Source: Nitrospirota bacterium
GTDB lineage: Bacteria > Nitrospirota > Nitrospiria > JACQBZ01
Direction: 5' to 3'
Length of the DNA: 64,000 nt
Assembly (NCBI GenBank): GCA_016201865.1
Contig: JACQCA010000039.1
Coordinates: 36,193-100,192, forward strand
Shown: piece after piece, positions 20,397-29,667 of the stretch
How positions within the stretch are numbered: the first letter of the stretch is position 1
Layout: every line of letters begins with the position of its first letter
Notes under the pieces: model-generated
What the model was told of the DNA's origin: nothing
The model's input: only the letters and a program-made list of their open reading frames with translations
The model's database searches: none
Program-made: the position numbers and the translations under genes

Positions 20397-20975
20397 ATGG
20401 CGAGTGGCGAACGGTTGAACCGACGGCTTACGCGGCTGTGGGGTGGGCTATTCGCCATCGTTGGGGTGGTGGTATTCATCGTCATTGTCGTGGCGCTGCA
20501 TTTTCTGCAGCCGGGCTATGACCCCGCGAATCAGCTTATGAGCGAGCTTGCGCTCGGCCCGCACGGATGGGCCATGCTTCCGGCCTTCATATCTCTATCA
20601 CTCTCGGTCTTTGGGTTGCAAGCCGCCCTCGGCCCTTTCGGGGCGTCGCGCGCATTGAGACTCATTCTCGTGGTCGCTTCAGTATTTTTCCTTGCGTCGG
20701 GTGTGTTTCCTCTGGGAGCGGCCTCCGAACTCCACATTGCATTTATTATCGCGGCATTTATTTTGGTTGTGTTGGCAATGTATCTTCTTCCCTCATCCGC
20801 CGGGCATGCGGGCACCCTGCTTCCTCGAATGCTCTCTTGGGGTCTGGCGGCGGGTGTAGCGGTGAGCGTGGCGCTGGGAGATTCGCTCTTGCCCGTGGGG
20901 ATCGGGCAAAGGCTTGCGGCGATTTCTTTGCTGCTCTGGCTCGCGATCGTGGGTTGGACATTGGCACGGCGATGA
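20397..20975 (+). CDS. DUF998 family integral membrane protein
   Basis: The protein has about 192 residues with six likely membrane helices. The segment LQPGYDPANQLMSELALG after the first helix is the DUF998 hallmark. Function is unknown. The ATG at 20397 was chosen because upstream codons in this frame belong to the end of the SagB gene read in another frame. Confidence 0.8.
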   Translation: MASGERLNRRLTRLWGGLFAIVGVVVFIVIVVALHFLQPGYDPANQLMSELALGPHGWAMLPAFISLSLSVFGLQAALGPFGASRALRLILVVASVFFLASGVFPLGAASELHIAFIIAAFILVVLAMYLLPSSAGHAGTLLPRMLSWGLAAGVAVSVALGDSLLPVGIGQRLAAISLLLWLAIVGWTLARR

Positions 20976-21089
20976 GTCGTCTGTCAACGGATGGAACTTT
21001 GGCAACTTGTCTGGCGCTATGTCATCTGTCCGCTCAAGAAATTGGCTTTTCCAGTGAAGGATTTGAGAACGGGAATAAAACAGTCGAGG

Positions 21090-21341
21090 ATGAGATACTA
21101 CCGTGCTCAATTCTTATATGGAAATGGTGACAAACACGTGGCGTATCAAGAGGCCGACTCAAACGGAAACGTAAAGGGATATTATGACAGTGAGGGTAAG
21201 AGGTTTTTCCCTGAAGAACAGAGCAGGTGTTCTCTTCTTGACGGTGGGAAGTTTCAATTCCCAAACTGGGGCAGAAAAGACTGGAGTGACATCTTTAACG
21301 GCGATAGAAACTCAGGCCGCTGGGGAATCAGCGAAAAGTGA
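21090..21341 (+). CDS. Small hypothetical protein
   Basis: This ORF of about 83 residues starts MRYYRAQFLYGNGDKHVAY, is rich in Tyr, Gly and Asp, and has no recognised family. Codon use is less GC-rich than its neighbours. The ribosome site is weak. It may be a real accessory gene or a remnant. Between 20976 and this ORF nothing else is recognisable. Confidence 0.35.
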   Translation: MRYYRAQFLYGNGDKHVAYQEADSNGNVKGYYDSEGKRFFPEEQSRCSLLDGGKFQFPNWGRKDWSDIFNGDRNSGRWGISEK

Positions 21342-21353
21342 GCATGCCACGTA

Positions 21354-21626
21354 ATGAAGGACACCTCCCCAGAAATGGAATCCTACTTCAACGAATTGAT
21401 CATGAAGAAAAGCGGACAGGAACGATTGAAGATGGGCTTTCCCATGTTCGACATGGCCCGCCGGCAGGTTCTTGCATCCATCAAAAAAGATAATCCGAAC
21501 GCCGATCCCGGCGAGATCAGGAGAGAAATCTTTCTGCGCTTTTACGGACAAGACTTCCCTCCTGCAGAGCAGGAAAGGGTACTCGCTCAGATACGATCAG
21601 CACGACCAACCGTTACCCTTCGATAG
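21354..21626 (+). CDS. Conserved small hypothetical protein
   Basis: The protein has 90 residues. The core pattern KSGQERLKMGFPMFDMAR followed by EIRREIFLRFYGQDF recurs in small hypothetical proteins of many environmental bacteria. It has no membrane segment or known motif and its function is unknown. The stop abuts the remnant SDR 3' end at 21627. Confidence 0.65.
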   Translation: MKDTSPEMESYFNELIMKKSGQERLKMGFPMFDMARRQVLASIKKDNPNADPGEIRREIFLRFYGQDFPPAEQERVLAQIRSARPTVTLR

Positions 21627-21671
21627 TCAGAAAAGATGTCGTCCGCCGTCGACACGGATACACTCGCCCAA
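21627..21671 (-). pseudogene. Remnant 3' end of an SDR gene
   Basis: On the minus strand this encodes LGECIRVDGGRHLF and a stop. It matches the last 13 residues of the intact SDR at 22364-23101 exactly (GECIRVDGGRHLF), but with at least six synonymous codon differences. It is therefore the truncated tail of a diverged paralogue, not a recent copy. The toxin-antitoxin pair lies between the fragment and the intact gene. Confidence 0.75.
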
Positions 21672-21741
21672 GAAAAAAAAGTTCCGGTCTTTACTTTGAC
21701 ATAGGGTGACTAAAACCGCGACTAAAAGCGGAACCGAAGAC

Positions 21742-21771
21742 TTGACCCGGTGTGTCGTAAGTGGTACACTT
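21742..21771 (+). promoter_or_regulatory. Promoter/operator of the toxin-antitoxin pair
   Basis: TTGACC and TACACT are separated by 17 nt, a good sigma-70 promoter. The -10 box is embedded in the inverted repeat AAGTG-GTA-CACTT (21759-21771), a plausible operator for autorepression by the antitoxin, as is usual in such modules. Confidence 0.6.
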
Positions 21772-21793
21772 AATTCACTGGAGGTTGCCAAAC

Positions 21794-22018
21794 ATGCCTA
21801 CTAAAAATCCCCGGGTCAACGTCGTGCTGGAAAAGCCGCTGTATCGCCGGATCGAGCATCTGGCCAAACGGGATGGGATTTCCCTTTCCCTGAAGGTGCG
21901 GGATCTGGTCCGTGAGGCGCTGGAGATCGAAGAGGATCTGGCCTTGTCCGTCTTGGCTGAGAAGCGGGAGAAGACCTTCCGCCGATCCACCGCGCTCAAG
22001 CACGATGAGGTGTGGTAG
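21794..22018 (+). CDS. Antitoxin of a type II toxin-antitoxin pair (ribbon-helix-helix-like)
   Basis: The protein has about 74 residues. It starts MPTKNPRVNVVLEKPLYRRI, a ribbon-helix-helix-type DNA-binding N-terminus, followed by an acidic helical segment that would wrap the toxin. The ATG at 21794 has GGAGG 8 nt upstream; an earlier in-frame start lies over the promoter. It overlaps the toxin start by 7 nt. Confidence 0.82.
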   Translation: MPTKNPRVNVVLEKPLYRRIEHLAKRDGISLSLKVRDLVREALEIEEDLALSVLAEKREKTFRRSTALKHDEVW

Positions 22019-22299
22019 CGTTGGCCTTCACCCTTCTCTACCATGCCGAGGTCAAGGAAGACACGCGTCAGCTTGACGAACGGCTAAAGAAGCGCATCAA
22101 GACGGCCATCGAGAATCGCCTTACGACGGCTCCCCACCAATACGGAGAACCTCTAAGAAAGACCCTCAAAGGATACTGGAAACTTCGAGTCGGTGATTAT
22201 CGAGTCGTCTACAAGATTATGGGAAACAATGAGGTCTGGATTTTAGGTATCCGCCATCGGAAAGAGGTGTATGAGAAGATCGGAAAGAGGGTTGGGTGA
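22012..22299 (+). CDS. RelE/ParE-type toxin
   Basis: The protein has 95 residues. The pattern FTLLYHAEVKEDTRQLD, LRKTLKGYWKLRVGDYRVVYKI and VWILGIRHRKEVYEKI is typical of the RelE fold (mRNA interferase or gyrase poison). The start is GTG at 22012 within the antitoxin end; TTG at 22021 is an alternative. RelE versus ParE activity cannot be told from sequence alone. Confidence 0.85.
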   Translation: MVALAFTLLYHAEVKEDTRQLDERLKKRIKTAIENRLTTAPHQYGEPLRKTLKGYWKLRVGDYRVVYKIMGNNEVWILGIRHRKEVYEKIGKRVG

Positions 22300-22363
22300 T
22301 GAACAAGATGAACTGCTCGCCCTTGAACTCAAAACGATTGCTAAACAATTCCATCCGCCCTGA

Positions 22364-23101
22364 TCAGAAAAGATGCCTCCCGCCGTCAACGCGGATGCAT
22401 TCGCCCGTGATAAAGTCCGTTTCGATCAGGAACAGAACCGCCTTGGCAATTTCTTCCGGACCTCCCCACCGGCCCAGCGGCGTGACCCTTTTAACTTCGC
22501 GGTTTTCCTTTGCCGTCAGACCCGGCGGCGCAAGGATCGGGCCTGGCGCGATCGCATTGACCAGAATATCCGGCGCAAGCTCCAGGGCCAGCGCCTCGGT
22601 CAGTCCGATGACGCCCGCTTTCGCGACGTAGTAAGGAAGGTAATCTTTATACCGCGGCCGGCCGCTGGCCGAGACCCAGTCCGAAAAATGGATGATCCGG
22701 CCCCCGCCCCGCCGTTTCATGATAGGCGCGCAGCGCAGTGAGAGAAGATAAGCACATTCCAGATTGGCCGCCATATTTTTCTTCCAGACCGAGGAATCGA
22801 GTGCCTTGAGAGCCGCCTTTTCGTAGATCGAAGCCATATTGATCAGAACATCAAGCCGCCCAAAAAACTTGGCCACCTTATCGACCGCATTGCGCAATTC
22901 CGACTCATTCGTCAGGTCGGTCCGCATCGCGAGCCCGCGGACGCCCAGATCCCGCGCACACGTGACGGCCTCTTCGGCGCTCTTTTTCGATGCGCGGTAG
23001 GTCATCGCGACATCCGCGCCCCGCCGAGCCAACGCGGCGGCAACCGCCCGGCCGATCCGCGCGCCCCCCGTAATCAGCACCGCTTTGCCTTTTAGATCCA
23101 T
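22364..23101 (-). CDS. Short-chain dehydrogenase/reductase (pteridine-reductase/FabG-like)
   Basis: The protein has 245 residues. The NAD(P)-binding motif is VLITGGARIGRAVA, and NMAS replaces the common NNAG. The active-site Ser is in FSDWVS and the catalytic pair lies in YYVAKAG. TGGARIG resembles pteridine reductases, and the C-terminus GECIRVDGG is general for the classical SDR family. The substrate is unknown. A degraded tail of a related gene lies at 21627-21671. Confidence 0.85.
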   Translation of the reverse strand: MDLKGKAVLITGGARIGRAVAAALARRGADVAMTYRASKKSAEEAVTCARDLGVRGLAMRTDLTNESELRNAVDKVAKFFGRLDVLINMASIYEKAALKALDSSVWKKNMAANLECAYLLSLRCAPIMKRRGGGRIIHFSDWVSASGRPRYKDYLPYYVAKAGVIGLTEALALELAPDILVNAIAPGPILAPPGLTAKENREVKRVTPLGRWGGPEEIAKAVLFLIETDFITGECIRVDGGRHLF

Positions 23102-23211
23102 TGAAAGACGAACCCCCCGTCGATCTAACGTTTATCTCACCGCCATCGTGCCACGATACTCAAGTAAGGAAGAACTGTCAAGACGCATGGATTCATGGCT
23201 GCATCTCGACC

Positions 23212-25401
23212 TTAAAAAACAAAAGACGTCGCTCGCGAGAGCTCGGACGGCCGGAGGGTGATCATGAAACCGAACTGATGCCGATCCGGGAGTTGCTGAT
23301 AAGAAACCGCGACCCCCAGGCACTGGCCGATGTACTTTAAACCGTAGTCGATCTCGGCAAAAGCCCTATCCTTAACATCGTAGTAGGCGCGAGCAGACAG
23401 GATGATTTTCCCCGGCAACTCGATCTTCGTGTCTCCGGTGAGAAAACGGAGCAGAGGGCTCGGTTCGCTGAACCAAAACGTCCGGTCCGACGGATTCAAC
23501 GGGTCGAAGATATCCCCCCTCGGGTTGATCGCGCCCTCGCGGGTGTAGCGCTGTCCGACCCCGACCGCCCACGGCGGCAACGGGCGCGTTTGCAGATCGG
23601 TATTAAAGGAGACCGTCTCATTGCGGTAGAGATTATAAAAGACGTCCAGATCCGCGGTCGTTTGAGAAAAAGGACGCAGGACGAGCTCCGACCGGACGTT
23701 CGAAAACGGCCGCGTCGGGCCGGGACCGTCCTCAAGCCGTTTGGCATGGATGTCGTAACTCTGCGTGAGTTTCCAAAAAACCCATTCCCGCACGGACGGC
23801 TTTTCCGGATCGGCCCGGTCTTCCCAGGCGAGGCGGTTGGTAAGCGAATACGTCACGCCGTTCTTTCGGGGAAGCTGATCCACGTCGTCGAAATGGGGCA
23901 GTCGGGTTTGATCTATTAAAGGAACGTATTCATAAATCAGCGCCGGCTCAAGGGAATGGACGGCCCGACCGGAGCCGGAGGTCTCGAATGTTCGATACAG
24001 GCGCATGTTGGCGCCCACGTCCAGGACCTCAACGCCCCGTTGCGTCGGCGAGTCGGACTGAAGATTGCGGCTGTACCAGGTCTCCCGGTAGCCGGCGCGC
24101 GGTGTGATCACGAGACCGCCGAGGTTCAGTCTCGTCCAAACACGCGGAAAGGCATCCAGGCGTTGGGCGCGAATCAACCCCGCCGCCTCGTCCTCTTTTT
24201 CACGCCAGAAGTTGACGGCCGTCGCATCCAGTCCGGCATACAGGGGGAGATCTCTTAGACGATATTCCCGCAGGGTGTAGCCCAGTTGGGGCAATTGCTG
24301 AAGGGTGGTGTTGCTTGACGTCACCAAGTCCCGCGTCATGCGGGCGAGAAGGGTGATCTCCTGGTTGTCCCACCGACGAAAAACGACGAAGGTCGATTCC
24401 AGGCTCTGCCGGACACGATCCGATGTCGCCGTACTTAAGTCCCGAAACTGATGGATGTCGCTGACGAGATGGATATTCAACCGGGCCTGAACGTCGGGAC
24501 CGAAGCGTTGGATGTGCCGGAATTCCGTTTCGCTCCGGCGGCTGTCCGTCATGTGGTCGTCAAAGAAGGTGTAATGCAGTTGCCCCTCGGACTCCCGGCT
24601 GAGCTTATAACGATATTCCAGGCCCGTTCCGGTCCCGCGGATGCTTCGATAGTCCAGCGACAAGGTCGCATCCTCACTCGGGCCGATCGCCCAGAAAAAG
24701 TCCTGTCTCACCCTCAATCCGTCCGCCGTGTTGTAGCCCAGTTGCGGGACGAGAAAACCGCTCTGTCGCGTCGTCTTCATCGGGAGAACAAAATAGGGCG
24801 TGTACAAGACCGGGATATCTTTGATGTAGAAAACCACATCACGGGCCGTCAGGTATCGGCCCAGGTCCGCGCGGGCCGTGCGTCCGCGGAACCTCCAGAG
24901 CGGAGTTTCCCCTTCGGCCGTATCGCAAGACGTGGCGGACCAGGTCTTTAATTCATAATGATCCTCCCCGCTCTTGTCCATCTGCGCCGCATGGAGGGTG
25001 TAGTTCTCCTTTTTGACAAAGAGCCGTCCCGGCGCGGCCGTGCCGTCTTTGGTGCGGAGGTTGAACCGGAGCCGATCCGATGAAAGCGTATCGTCCGCAT
25101 CCCGCAGCTCGGCATGTCCGTCGGCCTCGGCCAGACCGGTCTGATGGTCCAGTACGACATGATCGGCTGTCAGATGGACCGATCCTTGAATCATGCTCAC
25201 GGAACCGTCCGCGATGTAGCGATCCTCGTCTTTAAGGTACTGGAGCTGTTCGGCCGTGATCTCGATCGGCGCCTCGCTGTTTTTCGAGCCGTCGGAGAAT
25301 CGAAGCGGCATCTGCGCAAGCGATGGAGGAGAGAAATAAAGACAGAACAACAAGACGGATGTCACGGATATCGATCGAGTACGCCGCAGGCGGTCCGTCA
25401 T
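23212..25401 (-). CDS. lptD: LPS-assembly protein LptD
   Basis: This outer-membrane barrel inserts LPS into the outer leaflet. It has 729 residues. A signal peptide ends near PPSLAQ. An OstA/LptA-like jellyroll (ITAEQLQYLKDEDRYIADGS) precedes a long barrel with FYIKDIPVLYTPYFVLPM and GFLVPQLGYNT, both typical of LptD. The C-terminus ends in Phe. It is the last gene of the folC-containing minus-strand group, 32 nt after folC. Confidence 0.93.
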   Translation of the reverse strand: MTDRLRRTRSISVTSVLLFCLYFSPPSLAQMPLRFSDGSKNSEAPIEITAEQLQYLKDEDRYIADGSVSMIQGSVHLTADHVVLDHQTGLAEADGHAELRDADDTLSSDRLRFNLRTKDGTAAPGRLFVKKENYTLHAAQMDKSGEDHYELKTWSATSCDTAEGETPLWRFRGRTARADLGRYLTARDVVFYIKDIPVLYTPYFVLPMKTTRQSGFLVPQLGYNTADGLRVRQDFFWAIGPSEDATLSLDYRSIRGTGTGLEYRYKLSRESEGQLHYTFFDDHMTDSRRSETEFRHIQRFGPDVQARLNIHLVSDIHQFRDLSTATSDRVRQSLESTFVVFRRWDNQEITLLARMTRDLVTSSNTTLQQLPQLGYTLREYRLRDLPLYAGLDATAVNFWREKEDEAAGLIRAQRLDAFPRVWTRLNLGGLVITPRAGYRETWYSRNLQSDSPTQRGVEVLDVGANMRLYRTFETSGSGRAVHSLEPALIYEYVPLIDQTRLPHFDDVDQLPRKNGVTYSLTNRLAWEDRADPEKPSVREWVFWKLTQSYDIHAKRLEDGPGPTRPFSNVRSELVLRPFSQTTADLDVFYNLYRNETVSFNTDLQTRPLPPWAVGVGQRYTREGAINPRGDIFDPLNPSDRTFWFSEPSPLLRFLTGDTKIELPGKIILSARAYYDVKDRAFAEIDYGLKYIGQCLGVAVSYQQLPDRHQFGFMITLRPSELSRATSFVF

Positions 25402-25433
25402 CGCGACTTCCCCGGGAAAATTTCTCGCCGCAC

Positions 25434-26741
25434 TTATCCTCTTAGGGTGGAAGGCTGCGCCGATCCCTTGAGATAGGATCGCGCCTCGCCGATGGTATAG
25501 AGAGATCCCGTCACACAGATCCGGTCCTCGGTTCCCGCCGCGGATCGGGCATACCGAACGGCCTCCGATACGGGCTCTCGGACCGTCACGCGCGCCGGAT
25601 ATCGTTCAAGACGACGCTTCAGGTCTTCCGTCGTCGAAGCCCGTTCATGCTGCGGCCGCGTCACGACCATCTCGTCGGCCAGGGGAACGAGCTCGGCCAA
25701 AATGCCGTCGATATCCTTGTCGCGCAGTATTCCCAGCACAAGAATCAGCCGGCCGGGGCGCGACGGTCGCGATTCCTCGAGGAAGACCCGAAGGGTCCGG
25801 GCCCCGGCGGGATTGTGAGCCCCGTCCAAAATGACGGTCGGCCCGGAATCGGCCGGCGAAACGATCTCCAACCGGCCTTCCCATCGAACCGTCTTTAACC
25901 CTCGCCGGATCGAAGCCTCGCCGATGTCGGCCTCCTGCCGCCCCAAGAGCTCCAGTGCGGGCAGAGCGCAGGCCGCGTTCAACAGTTGATGCCGGCCCAA
26001 AAGAGCGCAATTCAGATCCGCAAACGACCTCTGAATGCCCTCGTATCGAAACCGCTGCGGTGAGACTCCCGCCACGCGCACCTCGGCTCCGACTCGATAC
26101 AAGGGGGCATTCCGTTCCCGGCTAACGTCCCGGATCACGTTCAGGGCCTCCGGCCGGTCGGCCGCCGTGACAACCGGGATCCCCGGCTTGATGATCCCGG
26201 CCTTCTCGGTCGCGATCATCTCCAGGGTGTCTCCGAGATAGGCCTGATGGTCAAAATCAATATTGGTGATGACGGAGACAAGCGGCGTCAAGATGTTGGT
26301 GGCGTCATACCGTCCGCCCATTCCCGCTTCAGCCACGACGAAATCCACGCCGGAATCCGCAAAATACTGAAAGGCCATGGCCGTCGTGAATTCGAAAAAA
26401 GTCAACGGGAGATCGGCCACGGCGGCGCGCAGCCGCTCGGTCAATCGGGCTGCCTCGTCCGGGGGGATCGGCCCGCCGTTCACGCGGATCCGTTCGGTAA
26501 AATCGATGAGATGAGGCGAGGTGTAAAGGCCCGTGCGGTAACCGGCCGCTTCAAGAACGGCCGCGATCATGGCTGCGGTCGACCCTTTGCCGTTGGTCCC
26601 GGCGATCTGGACGGACCGAAAGCGCCGATGCGGTTCGGCCAGGGCCGTCATCAAACGCCGAATGTTTTCAAGTCCCAGTTTGATGCCGTGCCGCTGCAGA
26701 CTGTAGAGATAATTGATCGTTTTTGAATAGGAGAGGGTCAT
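25434..26741 (-). CDS. folC: Bifunctional folylpolyglutamate synthase / dihydrofolate synthase
   Basis: FolC adds glutamate to dihydropteroate and folates. It has 435 residues. The ATP-binding loop is IAGTNGKGSTAAMIAAVL, the Mur-ligase-like centre is VVAEAGMGGRYDATN with ITNIDFDH, and VILDGAHNPAGAR starts the C-terminal domain. It lies 27 nt after accD, the same accD-folC order found in many bacteria. Confidence 0.96.
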   Translation of the reverse strand: MTLSYSKTINYLYSLQRHGIKLGLENIRRLMTALAEPHRRFRSVQIAGTNGKGSTAAMIAAVLEAAGYRTGLYTSPHLIDFTERIRVNGGPIPPDEAARLTERLRAAVADLPLTFFEFTTAMAFQYFADSGVDFVVAEAGMGGRYDATNILTPLVSVITNIDFDHQAYLGDTLEMIATEKAGIIKPGIPVVTAADRPEALNVIRDVSRERNAPLYRVGAEVRVAGVSPQRFRYEGIQRSFADLNCALLGRHQLLNAACALPALELLGRQEADIGEASIRRGLKTVRWEGRLEIVSPADSGPTVILDGAHNPAGARTLRVFLEESRPSRPGRLILVLGILRDKDIDGILAELVPLADEMVVTRPQHERASTTEDLKRRLERYPARVTVREPVSEAVRYARSAAGTEDRICVTGSLYTIGEARSYLKGSAQPSTLRG

Positions 26742-26768
26742 GCGGCGTCGCTTGTAAGGCCGGTGGCA

Positions 26769-27602
26769 TCACGCACTGAAAAACGTCAGAAGCTTCGTCA
26801 GGGTTTGCTTCATTTTTTTGCGCTCGACGACGAGATCGACCATGCCGTGATCCAGGAGGAACTCGGAGCGTTGAAATCCTTCCGGAAGCTGTTGTTTGAT
26901 CGTCTGCTCGATCACGCGGGGGCCGGCAAAACCGATGAGGGCCTTCGGCTCCGCGATAATGATGTCGCCCAGCATCGCAAAGCTCGCCGTAACCCCGCCG
27001 AAGGTGGGATCGGCCAGGATCGAGAAGAACGGGACCTTCGCCCGCCCCAGCCGCGCCGCGGCGGCCGAGGTCTTCGCCATCTGCATCAGCGAAAGGATCC
27101 CCTCCTGCATCCGCGCCCCGCCGGACGAGCTGACCAGGATGAGCGGCCGGCGCCGGTCCAAGGCCTTCTCGGCCGCCCGGACGATCTTTTCGCCCACGAC
27201 CGAACCCATGCTGCCGCCCATGAAGGAGAAATCGAACACGCCCAGGATCACGGGCCGCTGGTTGATCGTCCCTTCCCCGATGACGATCGCGTCCCGCCGA
27301 CGACTCTTGTCTTGAGCCACCTTCAGCCGGTCCCGGTACCGCACCGAGTCCTTGAAGTTCAACGGATCCATCGGAGAAAGCCCCCGATCCCATTCCTTGA
27401 AGCTGCCCTCATCTAAGATCAGCGCGATCCGCTCGGAAACTGAAATCGGAAAGTGATAGTTGCACTTGGGACAGACCTTGGCGTTCTTCTCGATCTCCTT
27501 CCGGTAGATCACCTCTTTGCAACTGTCGCACTTCTGCCAGAGGCCTTCGGGAATCCGGAACCGCTTCCCCTCGCCCGATCTGTCTTTTTTAAACCAGACC
27601 AT
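26769..27602 (-). CDS. accD: Acetyl-CoA carboxylase carboxyltransferase subunit beta
   Basis: With AccA this transfers carboxyl from biotin to acetyl-CoA, the first step of fatty-acid synthesis. It has 277 residues. The N-terminal zinc ribbon has C25, C28, C44 and C47. The crotonase-like core shows [10 protein letters not shown] and [15 protein letters not shown]. It lies 19 nt after the phosphodiesterase gene and before folC. Confidence 0.97.
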   Translation of the reverse strand: MVWFKKDRSGEGKRFRIPEGLWQKCDSCKEVIYRKEIEKNAKVCPKCNYHFPISVSERIALILDEGSFKEWDRGLSPMDPLNFKDSVRYRDRLKVAQDKSRRRDAIVIGEGTINQRPVILGVFDFSFMGGSMGSVVGEKIVRAAEKALDRRRPLILVSSSGGARMQEGILSLMQMAKTSAAAARLGRAKVPFFSILADPTFGGVTASFAMLGDIIIAEPKALIGFAGPRVIEQTIKQQLPEGFQRSEFLLDHGMVDLVVERKKMKQTLTKLLTFFSA

Positions 27603-27621
27603 CTCTCGAATCAGCTCCCCC

Positions 27622-28413
27622 TCATACCGTAAATGTCTGGCCGTCTCTCAACAACCGGACGTTTGGAATCTTCAGCGCCTTGATCTCGGCCGTCAGGAGT
27701 TCGACGTATTGCGGCTTCATATGATAGACATACAGCGGGATATCCGGTCTCCCGATCTTGGCGAACTCCTGCGCCAGGAGCCGCGGCGTCAGGTGTCCGC
27801 TCTTGACCGCCAACCCGTGCAGATCGTTCGGAAAGGAGGTCTCGATGATGGCCGCCTTTAGACGGGTGATCTTCGAGGCCACCTCCCAGATCCGCTTGGT
27901 TTCATGGGTGTCCCCGCTGTACAACACCGCCCCGGTCGGATCCTCGACAATGAAACCGACCGTCGGAACGATATGGTTGACGCGCACCGGGATCACCTTC
28001 AGATCGCCCAGCGTCCGGGACGATTCCTCCTTCAACTCGGACAGTCGGAAGGTGGGCTGATCGGCGTTCGGAAGTTTTGTGAAATCCGGCCAGACCGTGT
28101 CGTTTAAAAGATGCTCATGCAGACCGGTCAGGATTTCGTCCAGGCTGTGGATCTCGATCGGAACCGGAAGCTTTCCGAAAACGGTATCGGCCAGAAACGG
28201 CAACCCCTTGATATGGTCAAAATGGATATGAGACAGGAGCACATGCCGGAGATGCACCAGTTCGCTTAGGTTGAGCGAGGTCGAAATCGTTCCGGCATCA
28301 ATGATCACGGATCGGTTGATTAGAAATCCGGACGTATTGTAGATCGTGGTCTTCCCTTCGGCATCGGTCGTCACAAATTCGGCCCCGTAGCAGCCCAGCG
28401 CTTTGATCCTCAT
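27622..28413 (-). CDS. Class II 3',5'-cyclic-nucleotide phosphodiesterase-like metallo-beta-lactamase-fold protein
   Basis: The protein has 263 residues. The metal motif HxHxDH is H62, H64, D66, H67 in [11 protein letters not shown], followed by [23 protein letters not shown] and the late YVYHMKPQY. This pattern fits class II cAMP phosphodiesterases (CpdP/PDE1-like). A cNMP-binding protein is encoded next upstream, which supports a cyclic-nucleotide role. Confidence 0.8.
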   Translation of the reverse strand: MRIKALGCYGAEFVTTDAEGKTTIYNTSGFLINRSVIIDAGTISTSLNLSELVHLRHVLLSHIHFDHIKGLPFLADTVFGKLPVPIEIHSLDEILTGLHEHLLNDTVWPDFTKLPNADQPTFRLSELKEESSRTLGDLKVIPVRVNHIVPTVGFIVEDPTGAVLYSGDTHETKRIWEVASKITRLKAAIIETSFPNDLHGLAVKSGHLTPRLLAQEFAKIGRPDIPLYVYHMKPQYVELLTAEIKALKIPNVRLLRDGQTFTV

Positions 28414-28435
28414 TCCCCGATCGTTCCTTTCTCGA

Positions 28436-28600
28436 TTATGGGAGCTTGCGTCGCCCCGCCTATCTGATGTAGGGGCCCGTGCGGTACTTCGTATCCTCCG
28501 ATGCCCCCACGCCCCTCGCTCGGACGGGCCAAGCCCGATCCTCGCTTTCCGGCAAAGCCGGATGGAGCCTCCCCCTCCCGCTCGCCTTGCTCGCTGGGTA
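28436..28600 (-). repeat. Dispersed structured intergenic repeat, copy 2 (expanded centre)
   Basis: On the minus strand the left flank CCAGCGAGCAAGGCGAGCGG and the right flank GGGGCGACGCAAGCTCCC match the copies at 10570 and 51111. The centre begins with the same CCGGC/GCCGG hairpin but is about 85 nt longer. It fills the 204-nt gap between the phosphodiesterase and cNMP-binding genes, in sense orientation. Confidence 0.75.
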
Positions 28601-28617
28601 ACTCTACACGATGACGG

Positions 28618-29493
28618 CTAAGGTCCCGTGTGTCTGACCTTCGAGAGGGTGTCTTTGATGCGCGATTTATAGAAACCCTCCAGCACCTCACGGACTCGCG
28701 GGTACTTTTGAATAATCGCCTTGAGGTCCTCTCCCCGGAGCTCCAGGACCTGGGTATCGGTCCGGGTGACCACGCTCGCGGTTCGCGGACGTCCCGTCAG
28801 AAAACCCACCTCCCCGAAGAAATCGTTGTCCTTAAGTTCGGACAAAGGGATCTCCCGGTTTCCGACCTTGGTCGTCACCTGAACCGTCCCCTGGCTGATG
28901 AGATAGACCGAATCGCCTCGGTCTCCTTCCTTCACGATCCGATAGCCGGCCGGATACTGGAGATGGATCATGCGTTCCACGACTTCCGAGAACTCTTCCG
29001 GCGTCAGGCTTGAGAACAGGGGGATGACATTTGAGAGGACGCTCTGTTCCGGTTCCGGCTCCCTTTGCGTCACAGCGACGGCCTCGGCCGGCTGCACCGA
29101 AACCGGCGGCCCGCTTTCGGGCGGCGGGATGTCGGCCGTTATGAAGGAGGAATGGAAAGCCGCCGCCTGCTCGCGGGCCTGCACGTGAAGGCCCTGCATC
29201 TCGGCATGCGCATTCTCGTTTTGCGGATCCAGCCGAAGGATCATTTTATACGCAGCCAGCGCTTTGACGACGAAGCCGCCTTTTGCGAAAACCTCCGCGG
29301 CCTCTCCATACGCCGCCACGGCTTTTTCGGAATGGCCCAGCTTCAGGTAATAATCCCCCGTACGGAGCCGATGGACGGCGTTGTTCGGCTCCATCACCGC
29401 CAAGTCACCTAAGGCCTGGATCGCCTTATCCCATTGGCTTTTCTTGATATATTTCTGCAGACTCTCTGTGACCCGGTCTTTCTCTGTCGCCAT
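28618..29493 (-). CDS. Cyclic nucleotide-binding domain protein with N-terminal TPRs
   Basis: The protein has about 291 residues from the ATG at 29493 (MATEKDRVTES); an upstream ATG at 29583 is possible but less natural. TPR-like helices span about residues 10-115 and a Pro/Glu-rich linker 130-165. A Crp-type cNMP-binding fold follows (LQYPAGYRIVKEGDRGDSVYLISQG, then FFGEVGFLTGRPRTASV). No helix-turn-helix follows, so it is not a CRP regulator. It is probably a signalling adaptor that senses cNMP. Confidence 0.82.
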   Translation of the reverse strand: MATEKDRVTESLQKYIKKSQWDKAIQALGDLAVMEPNNAVHRLRTGDYYLKLGHSEKAVAAYGEAAEVFAKGGFVVKALAAYKMILRLDPQNENAHAEMQGLHVQAREQAAAFHSSFITADIPPPESGPPVSVQPAEAVAVTQREPEPEQSVLSNVIPLFSSLTPEEFSEVVERMIHLQYPAGYRIVKEGDRGDSVYLISQGTVQVTTKVGNREIPLSELKDNDFFGEVGFLTGRPRTASVVTRTDTQVLELRGEDLKAIIQKYPRVREVLEGFYKSRIKDTLSKVRHTGP

Positions 29494-29599
29494 TCTTAAA
29501 ACCTCAGCCGGTAAAAACCCAGACAGAATAGCATATTCTCGAAGAACGATCAAGAAACGGGGGCGGTCTTTGTCAAGCCTCAAACCTCAACAGATCCAT

Positions 29600-29629
29600 T
29601 TGACACGCTCCATGATTCTCTGTCATAAT
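29600..29629 (+). promoter_or_regulatory. Likely sigma-70 promoter of the Er-VIT gene
   Basis: TTGACA and CATAAT are separated by 18 nt, ending about 38 nt before the ATG at 29668. The -35 box is perfect, and no iron-box-like operator was recognised. Confidence 0.5.
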
Positions 29630-29667
29630 TCCTCGCTCTTTCAAGGGTCCACCGGACAGAAGTCATC

